A stretch of 64,000 nt of DNA from Toxonevra muliebris. Its lineage: Eukaryota > Arthropoda > Insecta > Diptera > Pallopteridae. The position numbers and the translations under genes are program-made. Each line of letters starts with the position of its first letter. The first letter of the stretch is position 1. This document shows, one piece after another, positions 20,364 to 32,839 of the stretch. The notes under the pieces were generated by a model. That model was not told the DNA's origin, did not search any database, and was given only the letters and a program-made list of their open reading frames with translations. The stretch spans positions 56,557,408 to 56,621,407 of the forward strand of contig OY829329.1 of assembly GCA_963691655.1 (NCBI GenBank), in the 5' to 3' direction.

Positions 20364-21598
20364 TTGGGAGTATGAATGTATAAACTCGTATTTTTTTTTC
20401 CTAATTTTGGTGAAAAAGTGACTATAAATTTATTCTTTAAAGTATTGCCCATCGTTAGCCACAACCTTTTCCCATCTTTCTGGTAGCATACGGATTCCGC
20501 GTCGAAAGAACTCCTCATCTTTTGAGGCTATCCACGAATCGACCCATTTTTTGAGTTCTTCGAAAGAACGGAAGTGTTGTTCAACCAGGCCATGTGTCAT
20601 CGATCGGAATAAGTGGTAATCAGAAGGAGCAACGTCTGGAGAATACGGCGGGTGGGGTAGCACTTCCCATTTTAGCGTTTCTAAGTATGTTTTTACTTGC
20701 CTTACAACATGCTGCCGAGCATTGTAGTGCTGAAGAATAACTTCGTCGTGTCTATTCTCATATTCTGGCCTCTTATCCTTTAATGCTCGGCTCAAACGCA
20801 TCAATTGTAGTCGGTAGGCGTCGCCAGTGATCGTTTCATTCGGTTTCAACAGCTCATAATACACGACACCTTTCATATCCCACCAAATACACAGTATGAG
20901 CTTGGATCCATGGATGTTCGGCTTTGCCGTTGATGTTGATGCATGTCCGTGCGGTCCCCATGATTTTTACGCTTTGGGTTATCGTAACGTATCCACTTTT
21001 CATCCCCAGTCACAATATGATGCAGAAAACCCTTTCTTTTCTGTCGTTCAGTCAGCAGTTCACATGTGAAAAATCGTCGTTCGACATCTCTCGGCTTCAA
21101 TTCGTACGGCACCCAATTTTCTTGCTTTTGAATCATTCCCAATGCTTTTAATCGTTTAGAAATGGTTGATTGATCAACTCCTAAAGATTCTGCAAGTTCT
21201 TGTTGCGTTTGACATGAATCTTCTTCGAGTAATGCCTTCAATTCTTCATCTTCGAACTTTTTCGGGCCGCCTGAACGTTCCCTGTCTTCAACATCGGGCA
21301 TACCACACCTGACACATTCTAACGTCTATATCACAGTCAGGATAAGCTTCAGTGAGTAAACGATGTGCTTCAGTTGCGTTTTTTTTAAGTGGAAGAAGCA
21401 AATTAAAACTTCCCGCAAATTCGACATTTTCAGCTATAGTAAAACACTTTTGTAAAATTATGAAAATTATTTGACAGATCAATTATTATAGTATTTTTGG
21501 CGCTCTTCGAGATAGAATAGCTGTCAATGTCAAAAAATGGCGCGTATGATAGATATGAAGTTAATCACAATTACGATTTTATACATTCATACTCCCAA
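20364..21598 (-). mobile_element. Full-length but inactivated mariner element
   Basis: The terminal inverted repeats are TTGGGAGTATGAATGTATAA at 20364 and its complement ending at 21598. The right end is followed by TA, while the left flank reads CT, probably a decayed TA. Length is 1235 bp, close to the usual 1.3 kb. A second copy in opposite orientation lies at 52362-53354. Confidence 0.93.
20430..21427 (-). pseudogene. Mariner transposase pseudogene (mauritiana-like)
   Basis: A DD34D transposase of the mariner family that normally cuts and joins at TA. The copy has lost about 18 nt near the start and about 20 nt at WYA...VEDRE, and has a one-base frame change after PKRK. It retains GGPKKFEDEE, QTQQELAESLGVDQSTISKR (DNA-binding helices), VTGDEKW (first catalytic Asp) and SPDVAPSDYHLF (third Asp). 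The second catalytic Asp, normally in an HDN motif, is Tyr here (HYNARQH). The protein cannot be made in one piece and would lack a metal ligand. Confidence 0.93.
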
Positions 21599-21660
21599 TA
21601 ATTATACAGTAAACTAAATGAAATTGCTGTAAAAACACAAATTAAAATTTTTTTCCTTAA

Positions 21661-22213
21661 GGGGTTAGGCCCAGTCAGAGGGGTGATAAAATAAATATTA
21701 AACAATTTTTTTTTGGCAGTAATTACATTTGATTCCGAAAACTATCAATACAGAGATATTATACTATGTTTTATCTTTAGTTGACTAAAATTCCAAAAAA
21801 AAAAATTAATTGTTGTCGAAGTTATCGCCATCTGTCTTGGATACCGTTTCTGAAGGAGTCCCTTGCTGTGACCATCAGAACACTTTACTGGTTCATCTAA
21901 AATTAATCCAACAAAAAAAAAAAAAATCTTTAATCTAGTCCTTAACATGAGGTGTTTTTGTTTCGAAAACACTAAAAATGGCGGATTCTGTAAGCTTACT
22001 CGCAGATTTTCAACAAAAAAAGTACTAGTTTATTAAAAAAAAAAACAAATCCTCTCGTTTAGGACTTTGAGTAAGTTATATAAATTTCATTCAAATCCAT
22101 CGAGTGGCTGTTGAATAACAGTGGTCACCCGACTTTGAATACATAGTTTCGAGAAAAACGCGATAATTTTATCAATTTTTTTTACTGTAACGCCTCTGAT
22201 TGGACCTAACTCC
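21661..22213. mobile_element. TTAA-flanked inverted-repeat MITE (553 bp)
   Basis: TTAA sits at both borders (21657-21660 and 22214-22217). The ends match as GGGGTTAGGCCCAGTCAGAGG and, reversed, GGAGTTAGGTCCAATCAGAGG. A TTAA target with terminal inverted repeats is the piggyBac signature, although these ends do not begin with the usual CCC. No transposase frame is present. Confidence 0.8.
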
Positions 22214-24539
22214 TTAAAAAATATGCTTTAGAAAACATACTTTCAGAAAGAGAACCCAGAAAAGAAGATCTGATTTAACTTTAACCTTAAACATTCATAC
22301 TTTTTGAAAGCGAACCTAACATAAGAAGATATATTAAGGCACTTTCAAGTCAGTGAGCTACATAAAGTATGGAGACTTGAATATGCTACAGAAACCTTTG
22401 CTGAAACCTGAAAAGCCTGAAAAGAACTTTAAATCAAAATTCAAATGTTGACCGGATAATGATCTGTTGAAACTGAATTGAATAAAATTATGTAAGATAT
22501 TGTGTAGTGCTATCTTATATAAGTATACATATATATCTATCTAATTTTCATATTTCAGAAATTGTAATGCTGGAACTTGTTGCTATTTTGAGTTTGAAAA
22601 TCAACGGAGAGCTCCGAGTTATAATTTTAGTATCAACTTAATTTTCATTTGACGTAGTGAATGTTCTAGTGAAATGGAAGAACTTATTGTGCAAGCTACA
22701 GCAAACTTACTTCACCAATTTCCTCAACAATTTTAAGCTAATGCCCATTACAGAATATGGGGAAGCAACGAAAGAAATTGAATACTGGGGGTAAGTACCT
22801 TTTAAAGTTTTTACTAAGTAATGATGTTAATTCTTGAAACGTATGAAACACCTTTTCTTTTGTAATTAGAACTATGTAGAAAGAGTTGGATCTTAACAAT
22901 AGCTCTAATCTACATACATTCATACACTTCAATATTGAATAATTTTATATATTAAAAGATTCTAAGAGAAATCTAAGCAAATGAGAAAAAAATTATTTTC
23001 CAGGGTGCTATTATTTAATCGGTATATAGAAGCAAAACGAAAAATATTTAAACATAGCAAAATGTATACCAACTAAGATGCCGAATTAGCAAGCGAATAA
23101 AACTTTACTTCCACATGGTAGAATCTTAGACTATCAAAACTAAGATGTGAAGCTTAGAGGCTCTTCAATAGAGCAAAGCGTACATCAGGTTAGAATACTC
23201 CAATGTAATAACATTTTCGAGGAAGGATATTTTCTAGAGCGTATTTTTACAAGGATAACAAATGCGTTTTTATTTTTTTCGGATCACTTCTTTGAGTAAA
23301 ATTATATTTAATTTCTGAAACAAATTGCTTTGATATATATGTAAAATTATACAAAAATTTTTAAAATTAAAAAAGCTTAATTTGAGGCATAATAGGTCTG
23401 AAATTTCTTGGTTGGTCATTCATAATATTGTTTCCTTTTAATTTGCAAAGTTTCAAAAAGGCCGAAAAGCTGCATTATTACACAGAACTTTGAATTTTTG
23501 TCTTACTGTGTATTGAAAGGGGGAATAGACTTATCTCTTTTGCAGGTTAAAGGAATAATATAAAAAGATTTGTTAACGTCAAAAATACCTATAAAAATAT
23601 TGCTTTAAAAATTAAGCTATCAGAGAGAGAGAGAGACTAACAAAGAGAGAAAGATAAAGATAGAGGGCCAATGACAGAGAAGGGATATGAGAAATAGCGC
23701 TTCTTGTTATTCTAAACAACTAAATTTTATGGCTTTTGCTACTGCACACGTTCTCAAAAATCCTTTTTATGGCCATCCATCCAGCCAAGTCAAATGATGT
23801 TTCCGATAAATATTGATTTGCAATTTCGGTTTAGGTCATTAATTTATTTTATGCTATTTTGTTGTTGTTGGTAACTACAACAACGTAGGCTTATAATCAA
23901 ATGAATGAATATAAAAAGCCTACAAAACTTTTACAGTTTCATAGAAGTACATAAATGGGGATTTTATACTTGAGTATGTATGTGTGTGTGCAGTATTGGT
24001 ATAAACAAACCCGTATACTTATAGTATAGGTTATAAACGGAAATGGTATTTTGAGCGCGATAAATTAATTTGACTGTAGGATGGAGTTGGTTGAAAAATG
24101 TGTTAAATAATGGCATATAAAAGTAGTACGTAGTAATGTGCAGGCACAGGGAAAAGTAAAGAATATTCCCAATTTATAAGACTAAGACAATGGGTAATAA
24201 AAGTTTATTTCTTTCTTGAAGAGTATTTCCCTTTTTTTTTTTTTTTTGTTATAAATAATAATACCTATATATGGGGTGTGATGTTGAATATTTATATGGA
24301 TTTTATATGGAATAAACATATGTAGTCGGAATGTAAAAGAAGACAAACAGTTAACAAGAAATAAGTTTTCATTTAAATTTAAATAAAAGTTATTCGCCAC
24401 CATGCATATTAGAAACAGTCAAATGTGCATAAATACATGCTGGCAGTGGCGGATTCAGAGAGGGGCTATGGGCGTTGTATGCCCTCCCAAAAATGGTTAA
24501 CTTTTGTATAAAAAATCTATAAAAGGAAAAGAGTGTATG

Positions 24540-25345
24540 ATGAAATCTCGAAAGACACTATCCCGAAAGACAAAACCCAGAAAGACAGAATATAGAGAAG
24601 ACAAAATGCAGATGAGACAGAATCCAAACAAGACAAAATCTAGACAAGACAAAATCCAGACAGGACAAAATCAAGACAAGACAAAGCTTCGACAAGACAC
24701 AATCCAGACAAATAATCTCGACAAAAAATAATAATTAAAAAAAATTTTCTTAAATTATTATTTTTGTCGCGATTTACTCTTTGCTTCACAATAACAAAAT
24801 TCAGAACATAAAATTTTTAATTTATTTACAAATATTATCTATCATTTGAAACGGGTCCAACTGTTTTCAAAATTCCAATTTTTAAAAAATCGTCGTTTTC
24901 AGTCTTAATTGATTTAAAGTATTCTGGTATGTCTACAGCTTGCACAAAAGAAGAAGCTTTGAGTTATCTTATTTGCAATGAAAACTCATTATTAGGGCCA
25001 TACTGGAGGGAAAGTAAAATTATTGTTTCAAGGGGGAAACCTTTTAAAGGCTTTAACGAGTATTCAAAATACGAAAGAATGAGGCATTCTAAAATACTTT
25101 TGTTCTAAAATTGAAACCCAAATAAAATTAAACGAAAAACATTATAATTATTACAAATTATTTACTGTTTATTTTTTCAGTGAGTTAAAGGAAATAATGA
25201 ATGAAGAATGAATTTGAAATTTTTGGTCTGGATTGTGTCTTGTTTGGATTTTGTTTTGTCTAGATTTTGCCTTGTCTAGATTTTGTCTTGTCTGGATTCT
25301 GGATTTTAAGGAAGTGTCTGGATTATGTCTCGTAGAAATTTTGGA
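24540..25345. repeat. Inverted pair of (GACAAAATCCA)n minisatellites
   Basis: The left arm (about 24540-24722) is an array of GACAAAATCC/AGACAAGACAAAAT units of 10-12 bp. The right arm (about 25225-25345) is the reverse complement, TTGTCTAGATTTTGTCTTG. The two arms enclose about 500 bp of unique AT-rich DNA. The arrangement resembles a foldback element with tandem-repeat arms, but no target duplication was identified. The Lys/Arg-rich frame over the left arm is an artefact. Confidence 0.65.
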
Positions 25346-26034
25346 AATCGGGATTGTGGGTGATTCTCAAGAAAATAATTTATGCAAAATCCTGAAAATT
25401 TAAAAGGTATATCTAGCTTAAAGCAACTTTTATTAGTTGAAAATTTTTTCTTACAACACTTAGTTTTTGAGTAATTAGGGATTGAAAAACGTTCCATTTT
25501 TACAACTCCAAGACTTTAAAATATCGTAACTTGAAAATAAAAAACATCACATTGAAATAAAAAAATACGTGTCGATTAATTTCTTCTCAAGAATGCAAGA
25601 AAATTAAAATTTTAGTTGTAAATCTGACATGGAGCCACCCATATATAAACTTTGTCAATTATATATATGAATGCTTATAATCATATTATGTCGTTAGCTT
25701 AGAATGCAAAGGTGTCAAGTCCTTTTTTTTAATCTTGAATATTACTAAAATACAAAATTTCTGTGAAAAATAAGTAGAAATACGAGATCGCATTTATTGC
25801 GATGGCACAAATTGACTGAAATGAACAACTTTTTTTATTTTTTTTATGACTTAGCGTGTGCTTTTTGAGAGCACTTAGCTCTATTGCTTATCAATGTCTA
25901 ACAACAAGTAAAAACGATGTATTTGTAATTTCTCTCACATACTGCATCAAAATTGAATACATTAGAAATAAACTTTTGACTCTAAGCAAATGATGTGGGC
26001 TATATTATTTCTAAAATTTTTTAGTGAGCTTGTT

Positions 26035-26625
26035 AACTGGTTTTTGATATGTTATTTTATGGTCTGATTTCTAGTATTATTGAGGATTGATTTTTGGTCT
26101 GAGTTTTTGTCCGATTTTCGGGCCAGTTTTGTTGTTGGTTTTGTTCTAGGTTTAGGTATTGATTTCATCTCACTTTTTCTGATTTTTGGTCTGGTTGAAT
26201 TTTTGTTTGAAATTTGGTCTGATTTTTAACTGGATTTCGGTTTCAATTTTGTTTTGACTTCTGGTCTGATTTTTTGTCTGAGTTAAGTCAGTATTTTGGT
26301 CTGATTTTAATCTGATTTTGAGTTTGACTTTGATCAGAATTTGGTCTGGAGTTCGGTTTGAATAGTAGTCTGAATTTAGTCTATATTTTGATCTGAACTC
26401 TATTGTGAATTTTGGTCTAATTTTAGTATGATTTTTAGTCTGATTTTACTTTAATTTTTGGTTTGAATTTTAATCTGATTTTCTTTTCGATTTTAGTCTG
26501 ATTTTTGGTCTGAGTTTTGGTTTGAATTTTGATCTGATTTTGCGCTAAGTTTGGTCGGAATTTTGCTCAAAGTTTTCATTTGCTTTTCGTCTGAATATGT
26601 TTCCAATTTTGCTCTGGGTTTTTTG
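26035..26625. repeat. Degenerate (GGTCTGATTTT)n minisatellite
   Basis: GGTCTGATTTT, GGTCTGAATTTT and GGTTTGAATTTT variants recur at roughly 10-20-bp spacing over about 590 bp. The reverse-complement form (GACCAAAATTCA) makes up 56715-57425, so the two arrays probably belong to one repeat family. Confidence 0.75.
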
Positions 26626-26951
26626 TGCAAAATCTTTAGAATGATTATATTTATTCAACGTTTCAATAATATGCCAATATCAAAATCTTACTGCTTGCTT
26701 TCAATTATTTTAGATTAAAATAAAAACTGAGTCACACTCTTAAACAACAAATGAATCTAAAATCTCTTAAATTCTATTAAATTATATATTTAAATTTTAA
26801 ATTAATAAATGAGACAAAGACTTCCATTTACAACACACGCAAGGGGATGGAAATGAAATATATGTATATAAGTGTATTTATGAGCACACAACAGATTTTT
26901 GTTTACTTTTCCCTGTTTAAATATTTGCATGCAATTAATTTTCCTACCTAA

Positions 26952-27237
26952 CGATACCGAACAACACCGAACTACCCACAATCATCATCAACATATCGTA
27001 CCCACCCACCTACCACCTACTACTGTAATCTGGAATCAACATCTCCAAAGTGGTTTTCTTTACAATTCATTCACCACCATCATCATCATCAGCAACAGCA
27101 AATTCAACAGTACCACCACCATTATCATCATCAGGACCACCAGCACTACTACTACAACTCGTCTTCTACTCTTTCTGAAGTGATGATAACGAAGAATCGC
27201 TACATGATGAGACCGTTCAGCGTCAATGATAACGTTG
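26952..27237 (+). CDS. Weak exon candidate, His/Gln/Tyr-rich
   Basis: An open frame after a TAA at 26949 contains a His-Gln run near 27080 (HHHHHHQQQIQQYHHHYHHQ). A non-repetitive stretch, LSEVMITKNRYMMRPFSVND, follows, ending at GTTG|GTAAAT, a plausible donor. CAX-rich runs followed by ordinary protein sequence are typical of exons of fly regulatory genes. No gene is recognised and no convincing acceptor or start was fixed; AG dinucleotides near 27048 or 27085 are possible. It may equally be non-coding low-complexity DNA. Confidence 0.22.
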
Positions 27238-28204
27238 GTAAATGCTGAACTTGATTAATATTAACCTAAGTTCTCATACATTTTCAGGTTTCCTTTCTTT
27301 GTCTCTCTTACTCTTTTTCTCTCTCTAACTCGTTACGTGCTTTTTAATTAAATGCCATCTTCAATGTCCCAAAAAAAAACGAAAACAGGTAGAAAGTATT
27401 AGAAATTTAAAAGTTTAAAGTTATGGGAGGCACCTAACATAGAGTTACAGTTAACTCGTGTTTATTATTAAAATTTCGCGTATTTCTGTATTTAATTTCT
27501 GTATTTAGGTTTCGCCATTAATTCCTTTTCTAAATTGATATAAAGAATTTTTATTCATCAATTAGATTACATCTTAACAAAATATGATAAATTGGAGAAA
27601 TGAGTAGAGCTAAGTTAACGAGACACCTACTTACTTACTTACTTTCGATACACAACACGTTCTCTTAATTTATACCCATTTCAAATTTCATTGGGGTTCT
27701 TCATTTTCTATTGTCTTCTATAGTAATATGAGTTTAACTTGAGGGTGAATTTAATTTCAACGTCACATTCAAACAATTGTAAACAAACGAAATTATGGAC
27801 GGCATACTCGGTACCATAAATATACCACTTTATTGTTAGGTTAATTTGGAATATACTGAGAGATAAAAAGATAGAAAGAGACATTGAAAATATATGTAGA
27901 TGAGAAGACAATCTACTCGGGTACTACATTGCCTAGGGACAATTCTTTAATTAAAAAAGAACTAACTACGACATGATTGACATTTACAAGTTAGATAAAG
28001 TTTCATGCTTTCGGAATTATTTTACATCAAAGTTTTAGCAAGAAAATTATTGTAATTGTATAAGTATGAAAAATTGTCTTGAATTTAAATTAATGCCAAG
28101 CAAATTTTGTTCAAATGTGGGGGGTGGAAATTTGATGGAAGTCACGTAATCATAGGTCTTTTGCTTCAATTTAAGTTTCATACAAATCGAAGGAAAATAA
28201 TTAA

Positions 28205-28579
28205 TCCTTTCATGCCCGATGTTGCCTATAGGCAACGTTCACTTTGATGATATTAGTAATAATACATGCATTCAGTTGTGCTAGGTACTGTTAACATTTT
28301 CTGGTTGCAGAATATTTGAAATTTCATGCTTATGCCATTTATTTTTTGTCTTTGTTTTCAAAAAAAAAAAAAAGGTTTAAACCTATTATGAAGCAGAAAT
28401 TTTTATTATGAAATATGTTTATAAAAGGCAAGACAATATGAAGATAAAAAAATTTCGGAAAAAGGATTATCGAATTAGATGGTTGAAATTTGGTGTGATG
28501 ATTGTGGAAGTCCTGAGCAACCATAATTTCAGTACAAAAGGTTTCTGTTAAGCCCCATTAAAATTCGGGCCCGAAAGTG
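28205..28579. mobile_element. TTAA-flanked inverted-repeat MITE (375 bp)
   Basis: TTAA lies at 28201-28204 and 28580-28583. The ends read TCCTTTCATGCCCGATG and, reversed, CACTTTCGGGCCCGAAT, an imperfect inverted repeat centred on GCCCGA. An internal palindrome GTTGCCTATAGGCAAC lies near 28220. It fits a piggyBac-type non-autonomous element. Confidence 0.7.
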
Positions 28580-29252
28580 TTAAGGAAAGAAATCTTTCAT
28601 AAAAAAAAATCATCGCTGTCGCACAGTTCTTTGTTGGTGGACAAAAATAGTAAAAATGAGTATCACCAAAGTTAGCAATATTGGTACTATTTTAAAGCTT
28701 AAATTCCAATTAATATGAAACCGAAACAACTGTTGCTCAAAGGTGGTTTTTTCTCTCGATGCAGTATCTCACAGTGGTTAGTTTTCACATTGCAATATTC
28801 AATTCTGATATTAATTTTTGTTAGTGCTTCAAAAGAAAATTAGTCAAAAATACATTTTTGACTAAAATTAAGTAAAATAAACTTATTTTCATTTTAAAAT
28901 GGTTGGATAATATTGTTGTATTAGTACCTTTCACTAAATTTTAGAACATAACATTTTGGGAGTACATAAAGTTAAAATATTTTTAAATGAAAAAATTCTT
29001 AAATTCGGTATTTTCTGTAGATCCGGAAAAATTACTTCCTGAAAGTTCCCAAAATTTTTTTTTAGAATTTGTTGAAATGAACCTTATATTATTTGGAAAT
29101 AATAATAAATTTTCCGATTTTTCCGATTCTTGGAAAAAATGCATTTTAAAAAATCGTCTTAAACGTAATTTTTCATGTTTTAGTACTAACACACGTCGGT
29201 TGGCATATCGTTTCTTTCTTTTGTAAAATTTATAAATATCTTCTTTATTTAA

Positions 29253-29419
29253 CCGTTCTCTGTTCTGTCCCACACCCACTGGATGAAATCAAATGAAATA
29301 CAAATTTTAACAATATGAAGTTAATAAAAAGTTATGAGTTCTCATAAAGTTTCAGCTTTCTAGCTTTCTTGGTTTAAAAACGAGAAATGTACCCGAGTAC
29401 CTCGTCACCTAGAGAACGG
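29253..29419. mobile_element. TTAA-flanked inverted-repeat MITE (167 bp)
   Basis: TTAA at 29249-29252 and 29420-29423. The terminal repeats are CCGTTCTCTG and, reversed, CCGTTCTCTA. It is very short and non-coding. The same class lies at 28205-28579 and 29655-30255, so three sit within about 2 kb. Confidence 0.75.
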
Positions 29420-29654
29420 TTAAATCATACTAAGTATTCATCTTATTATTGCTATTTGCTCGATTGAAATCGATTGGCACATTCTAGAAAAACTGGACGA
29501 GAAGATACTGTATAGATCTTATGCGGCATTTACCTTTGTCGCCCGATCCTATGCTTTTGTCTAAAAGACAATAGACAAATAAGAAAAAGAATTTGAGTGA
29601 CCAACATGTTAGTTATTACCTTGGCCAATCAGATAATGCAGAAGTAGAAGTTAA

Positions 29655-30255
29655 GGGGACATTCCAGTTTAAAATTGGAAAAAATTAACTTTTTGAGAAT
29701 TTTTTTTTAAGAAACTATGATATATAATTACAAAATTGCTTAGAGATGTTATGAATATCTTATTGGAAAACAAAAAAAAAGTAGAGGGCATCTCCAAAAA
29801 AGTTAATTTTTGGTAGTAGGATAGATTCTATTCTTCTTAATATAGAGAAAAGCATAAACTAAATAAGATTTTGTTTGCTAGACATTTTTCTATAAGTGGA
29901 ACCAAAAAAAAGTGAAACTTTCCTCTTCCCCTTTTTTTAGGGTCTTTTTTCTCAATTTTTAAAATTCTTCCGCCATTTTAAATTTTAAAAATCGTGTATT
30001 GGATTCGTAATCAGCTACCCTGAAAACCCCTGAGTAACGATTTTGAATACCAATAAAGTGCTCTCTTTATCGAGAACTTGTTGTTGAACATTAGGTCTCA
30101 TTTTGTACACCAAGGCACAATTATATGTATAGCATTCGTTTTACTTCGAATTTTTCACTAATACTTTAGAAAAGTATTCTTAAAACTAAAGAACAAAAAA
30201 ATCACAACCAATATTAATTGATGTTTTTCAAATTTTAAACTGGAATGTCTTGGAT
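29655..30255. mobile_element. Inverted-repeat MITE (about 600 bp), one TTAA border decayed
   Basis: The left end is TTAA then GGGGACATTCCAGTTTAAAA. The right end, reversed, is GACATTCCAGTTTAAAATTT, matching for more than 15 bases. The right border no longer reads TTAA. The interior has no open frame of note. Confidence 0.7.
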
Positions 30256-32440
30256 GAATAAGGATATGTTTAAGTTCTTCTAAAGAAAAATCAGAAAGCA
30301 GTGATGAATAAAAATTCAATTTTTAAATAAAATAATCATAATATTTTTTTATTATATTAAATGTTAAAGTATTGTAAGGTTTCCTAAAAATTTTAAATAG
30401 GTACTATATCATTTTGAAATATGTAGCATTTAATAAGGTTGGACACTAAGATTGACTAATAATTTGATCACTATAATTAATATAATTTTTTGTTTTTATT
30501 TTAAGCTAAGAGATTTACTAATAAAAAACAAATTTTGTAGTTTTTTTTTTTAAATTTTACCAAACAAATCAAAAGCACTTTAAAACTAATCTCGATTTTT
30601 TAAAAAAACTGTAGGGTTTACGAAAATGCCGGTTAAATTTTTAGAATTAGCGTACCATTATCCATCAAAACACCAAATTTCATTCATTTCTGACCAAAAA
30701 CCTATTTTTGCCCATCATTTATATGGAGACGGAGCACTGTGTGTCGGTATGATTCAGTGCATTACTCCATAGTTGATACATTAATGGGCGTGACTGTTTG
30801 TTTCATCGCAGTCTGTAAGTCCTGCATAGTTTCTGTATTAGCGAGCTCTTGTGCAGCTCCACTTATATTCACCAATCTTGCCAGGATAATATTTATCTAA
30901 TGTAGTTCAGGTGGGAATTGATTCTTCTTCATACAATCAACGATCTAAAGGGATCGTGAAAGACCTCAATTGCCTTTAAAATGGCCGTTTATTTCTTATT
31001 TTAGATTTATTGCTTCTATATTTGTCTCCTCTCGATGCCACTATCTTGGACTGAACGCATATTTGAACCTGTACTACCAACTTAGTTAATTGTGATTAAT
31101 TTTAATAATTGGCACGGTGCACTAATTCGTCTGTTGTCATTGTTTTCATCGTTGTCGAAGTGTTTCTGGATCTATCGCTGTGTTACCTAGCTTGGGGAAT
31201 TTCTCGGTACTAATATCACTGTGGCAGTATCTGTTATATAGGCTTCCATCTACATCAACTCGTTAAAACTGAGCAACGATTGATGATGATGACCATCAAA
31301 AACATTAACCCACCGATGGCTTATAATTGATGAGCTCTTGCACACTAGTGGCTATTAAAGTCTCACCCTTCAATTTCGCTTTTGCTTTTGGTTGGGGACT
31401 TCTTACTGAGTATGGATATTCACAGTTAACCGACATGAATATCGGGATTAATTAGATTTCCGATGTTTTAAAGATCACCATTCGATTGCTGGACATATGA
31501 TTTCCGCAATGACTGCTTCTCATCAATTTCGGTTTTGGATGACGTTTTTCACTCGTTCTAGTTTAGTTCGAGTTGACGGGGGACCGTCCGTCTCCAAGCT
31601 TCACGGGGTCTACCTGGCATTCTTCACTAACCAATTAGTGGGTTTTAATCCAAAAATTTCTTTGCAATATTGCTACCAGCTTTGTGTGGTGTGGCCAATA
31701 AACTCGGTGTGGTCAATAACAGCAGTGTGGTGTGGTCAATAAACTCGGAGTGTCGAGTGTCAAAAACTTTCATCACTTAAAAATTATTTTAACTTTTGTC
31801 GTAAAAATTTTTATGATTTCTTATGGTGAGGACTTTTGTTTTTTTAGTATATGTGACAGACAGGATCCCAGAGGTAAATAATAATAGGTTTGATCCAGGT
31901 TCAAATGAAGTTGCAAAGAAGCCACGAAAAAAGTAAGGTAAGTTTTCTTGACAAGAAGTTAACAGGCAATATTTTTTGGATGTTTATGTTAATAAATATT
32001 TTTTTTTTTTTTTTTAAACATACCCAGTATACGCAAAAATAAAAAAATAATTCGCACCACAAGATGCCATAAGGTTCAACTGCGTCATATTTTCAATTGG
32101 GGGAAAAAAAGGAAAATTGAAAATGAGTGGGCGGGTGAAAATAAGTTACACATATAGCTCATAAATAGCACACCCAACAAAAAAACAACAAAAAAAAAAA
32201 AAAAACAATCAACTTCAATTATTCCAAAACTATGTGTAATAAGGGAAGCCATTGATGTTAAGCAAGTCAGGTTTGAGAGGTTGGGAGACCGTCAGCTGCA
32301 AGTGATGGACGATGACAAGGAAAGGTACTTTATAAACTGATAAACATACATACATGTATATGTGCATATACGGATGGACAAACAAAAGCTTGTTTTGGCC
32401 GCCATTCAAAATTTGTAACCCACCGAACAGATTTCTTCGC
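30256..32440. other. Region without recognised gene, some GC-richer decayed sequence
   Basis: Between about 30720 and 31760 the base composition is less AT-rich than around it, and both strands show short open stretches. No family motif was recognised. It may be an old retroelement. The rest holds poly-A/T runs and no structure. Confidence 0.4.
31684..31752. repeat. Short GTGTGG / CAATAAACTCGG tandem repeat
   Basis: GTGTGG(T)CAATAAACTCGG-type units recur about three times with variable spacers. No function is visible. Confidence 0.7.
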
Positions 32441-32449
32441 ATATTCCCG

Positions 32450-32800
32450 ATAATTTTCTAATATTTATGACACAGCATTGGCAAACTCAGTTTGCTAGCT
32501 TGGATTTCTTGATTAAATATTGGATTTTCGTCAATTTTAGCCTTCACCAGGTCCGCATTTGTATAATTGAGAGAGGGCCGTCCTCTACAGAAAATTTTTC
32601 GGTCTGGAATCGTTGAAACCACTTGAAAAGTCACAAGGGATGGTGCATTCACTCCATATGCATATTGGCATTCTTGGAAATTTTCTCAAAATTTGTAGTG
32701 AATGACAAAACGAGTTTTATGCCTGGGATTTTTGCCGACCTTACATCGGTAACTTTACTTTTTCTTGTCTCCATCCTTACCAGTATTTCTAACAACTTTG
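32450..32800 (-). pseudogene. Decayed mariner-type transposase relic
   Basis: Frames on the minus strand read WFQRFQTEKFSVEDGP, then GRPSLNYTNADL and KIDENPIFNQEIQASKL. This order matches the mariner N-terminal region (WFxRFxxGxFxxED, GRPS, ENPxxTxxELA) but is spread over two frames with stops. It is a different, older lineage than the copies at 20364 and 52362. Identity is inferred from motif order only. Confidence 0.45.
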
Positions 32801-32839
32801 GGTTTTTCAAAAATAACAAAATACCACCAACTTAGAGAA

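Larger units (their letters stand above)
22218..28200. other. Long AT-rich stretch without recognised gene
   Basis: Apart from the minisatellites and the weak exon candidate listed separately, no coding homology was found. A CAGTGGCGGATTCAGAG motif at 24445 looks like a hAT-type end, but its partner was not found. Short frames here are AT-rich and show no family motif. Confidence 0.5.

Noticed and set aside
24504..24731. Lys/Arg/Gln-rich 75-codon frame (KTKSRQDKIQTGQNQD)
   Set aside because: Direct translation of the GACAAAATCC repeat.
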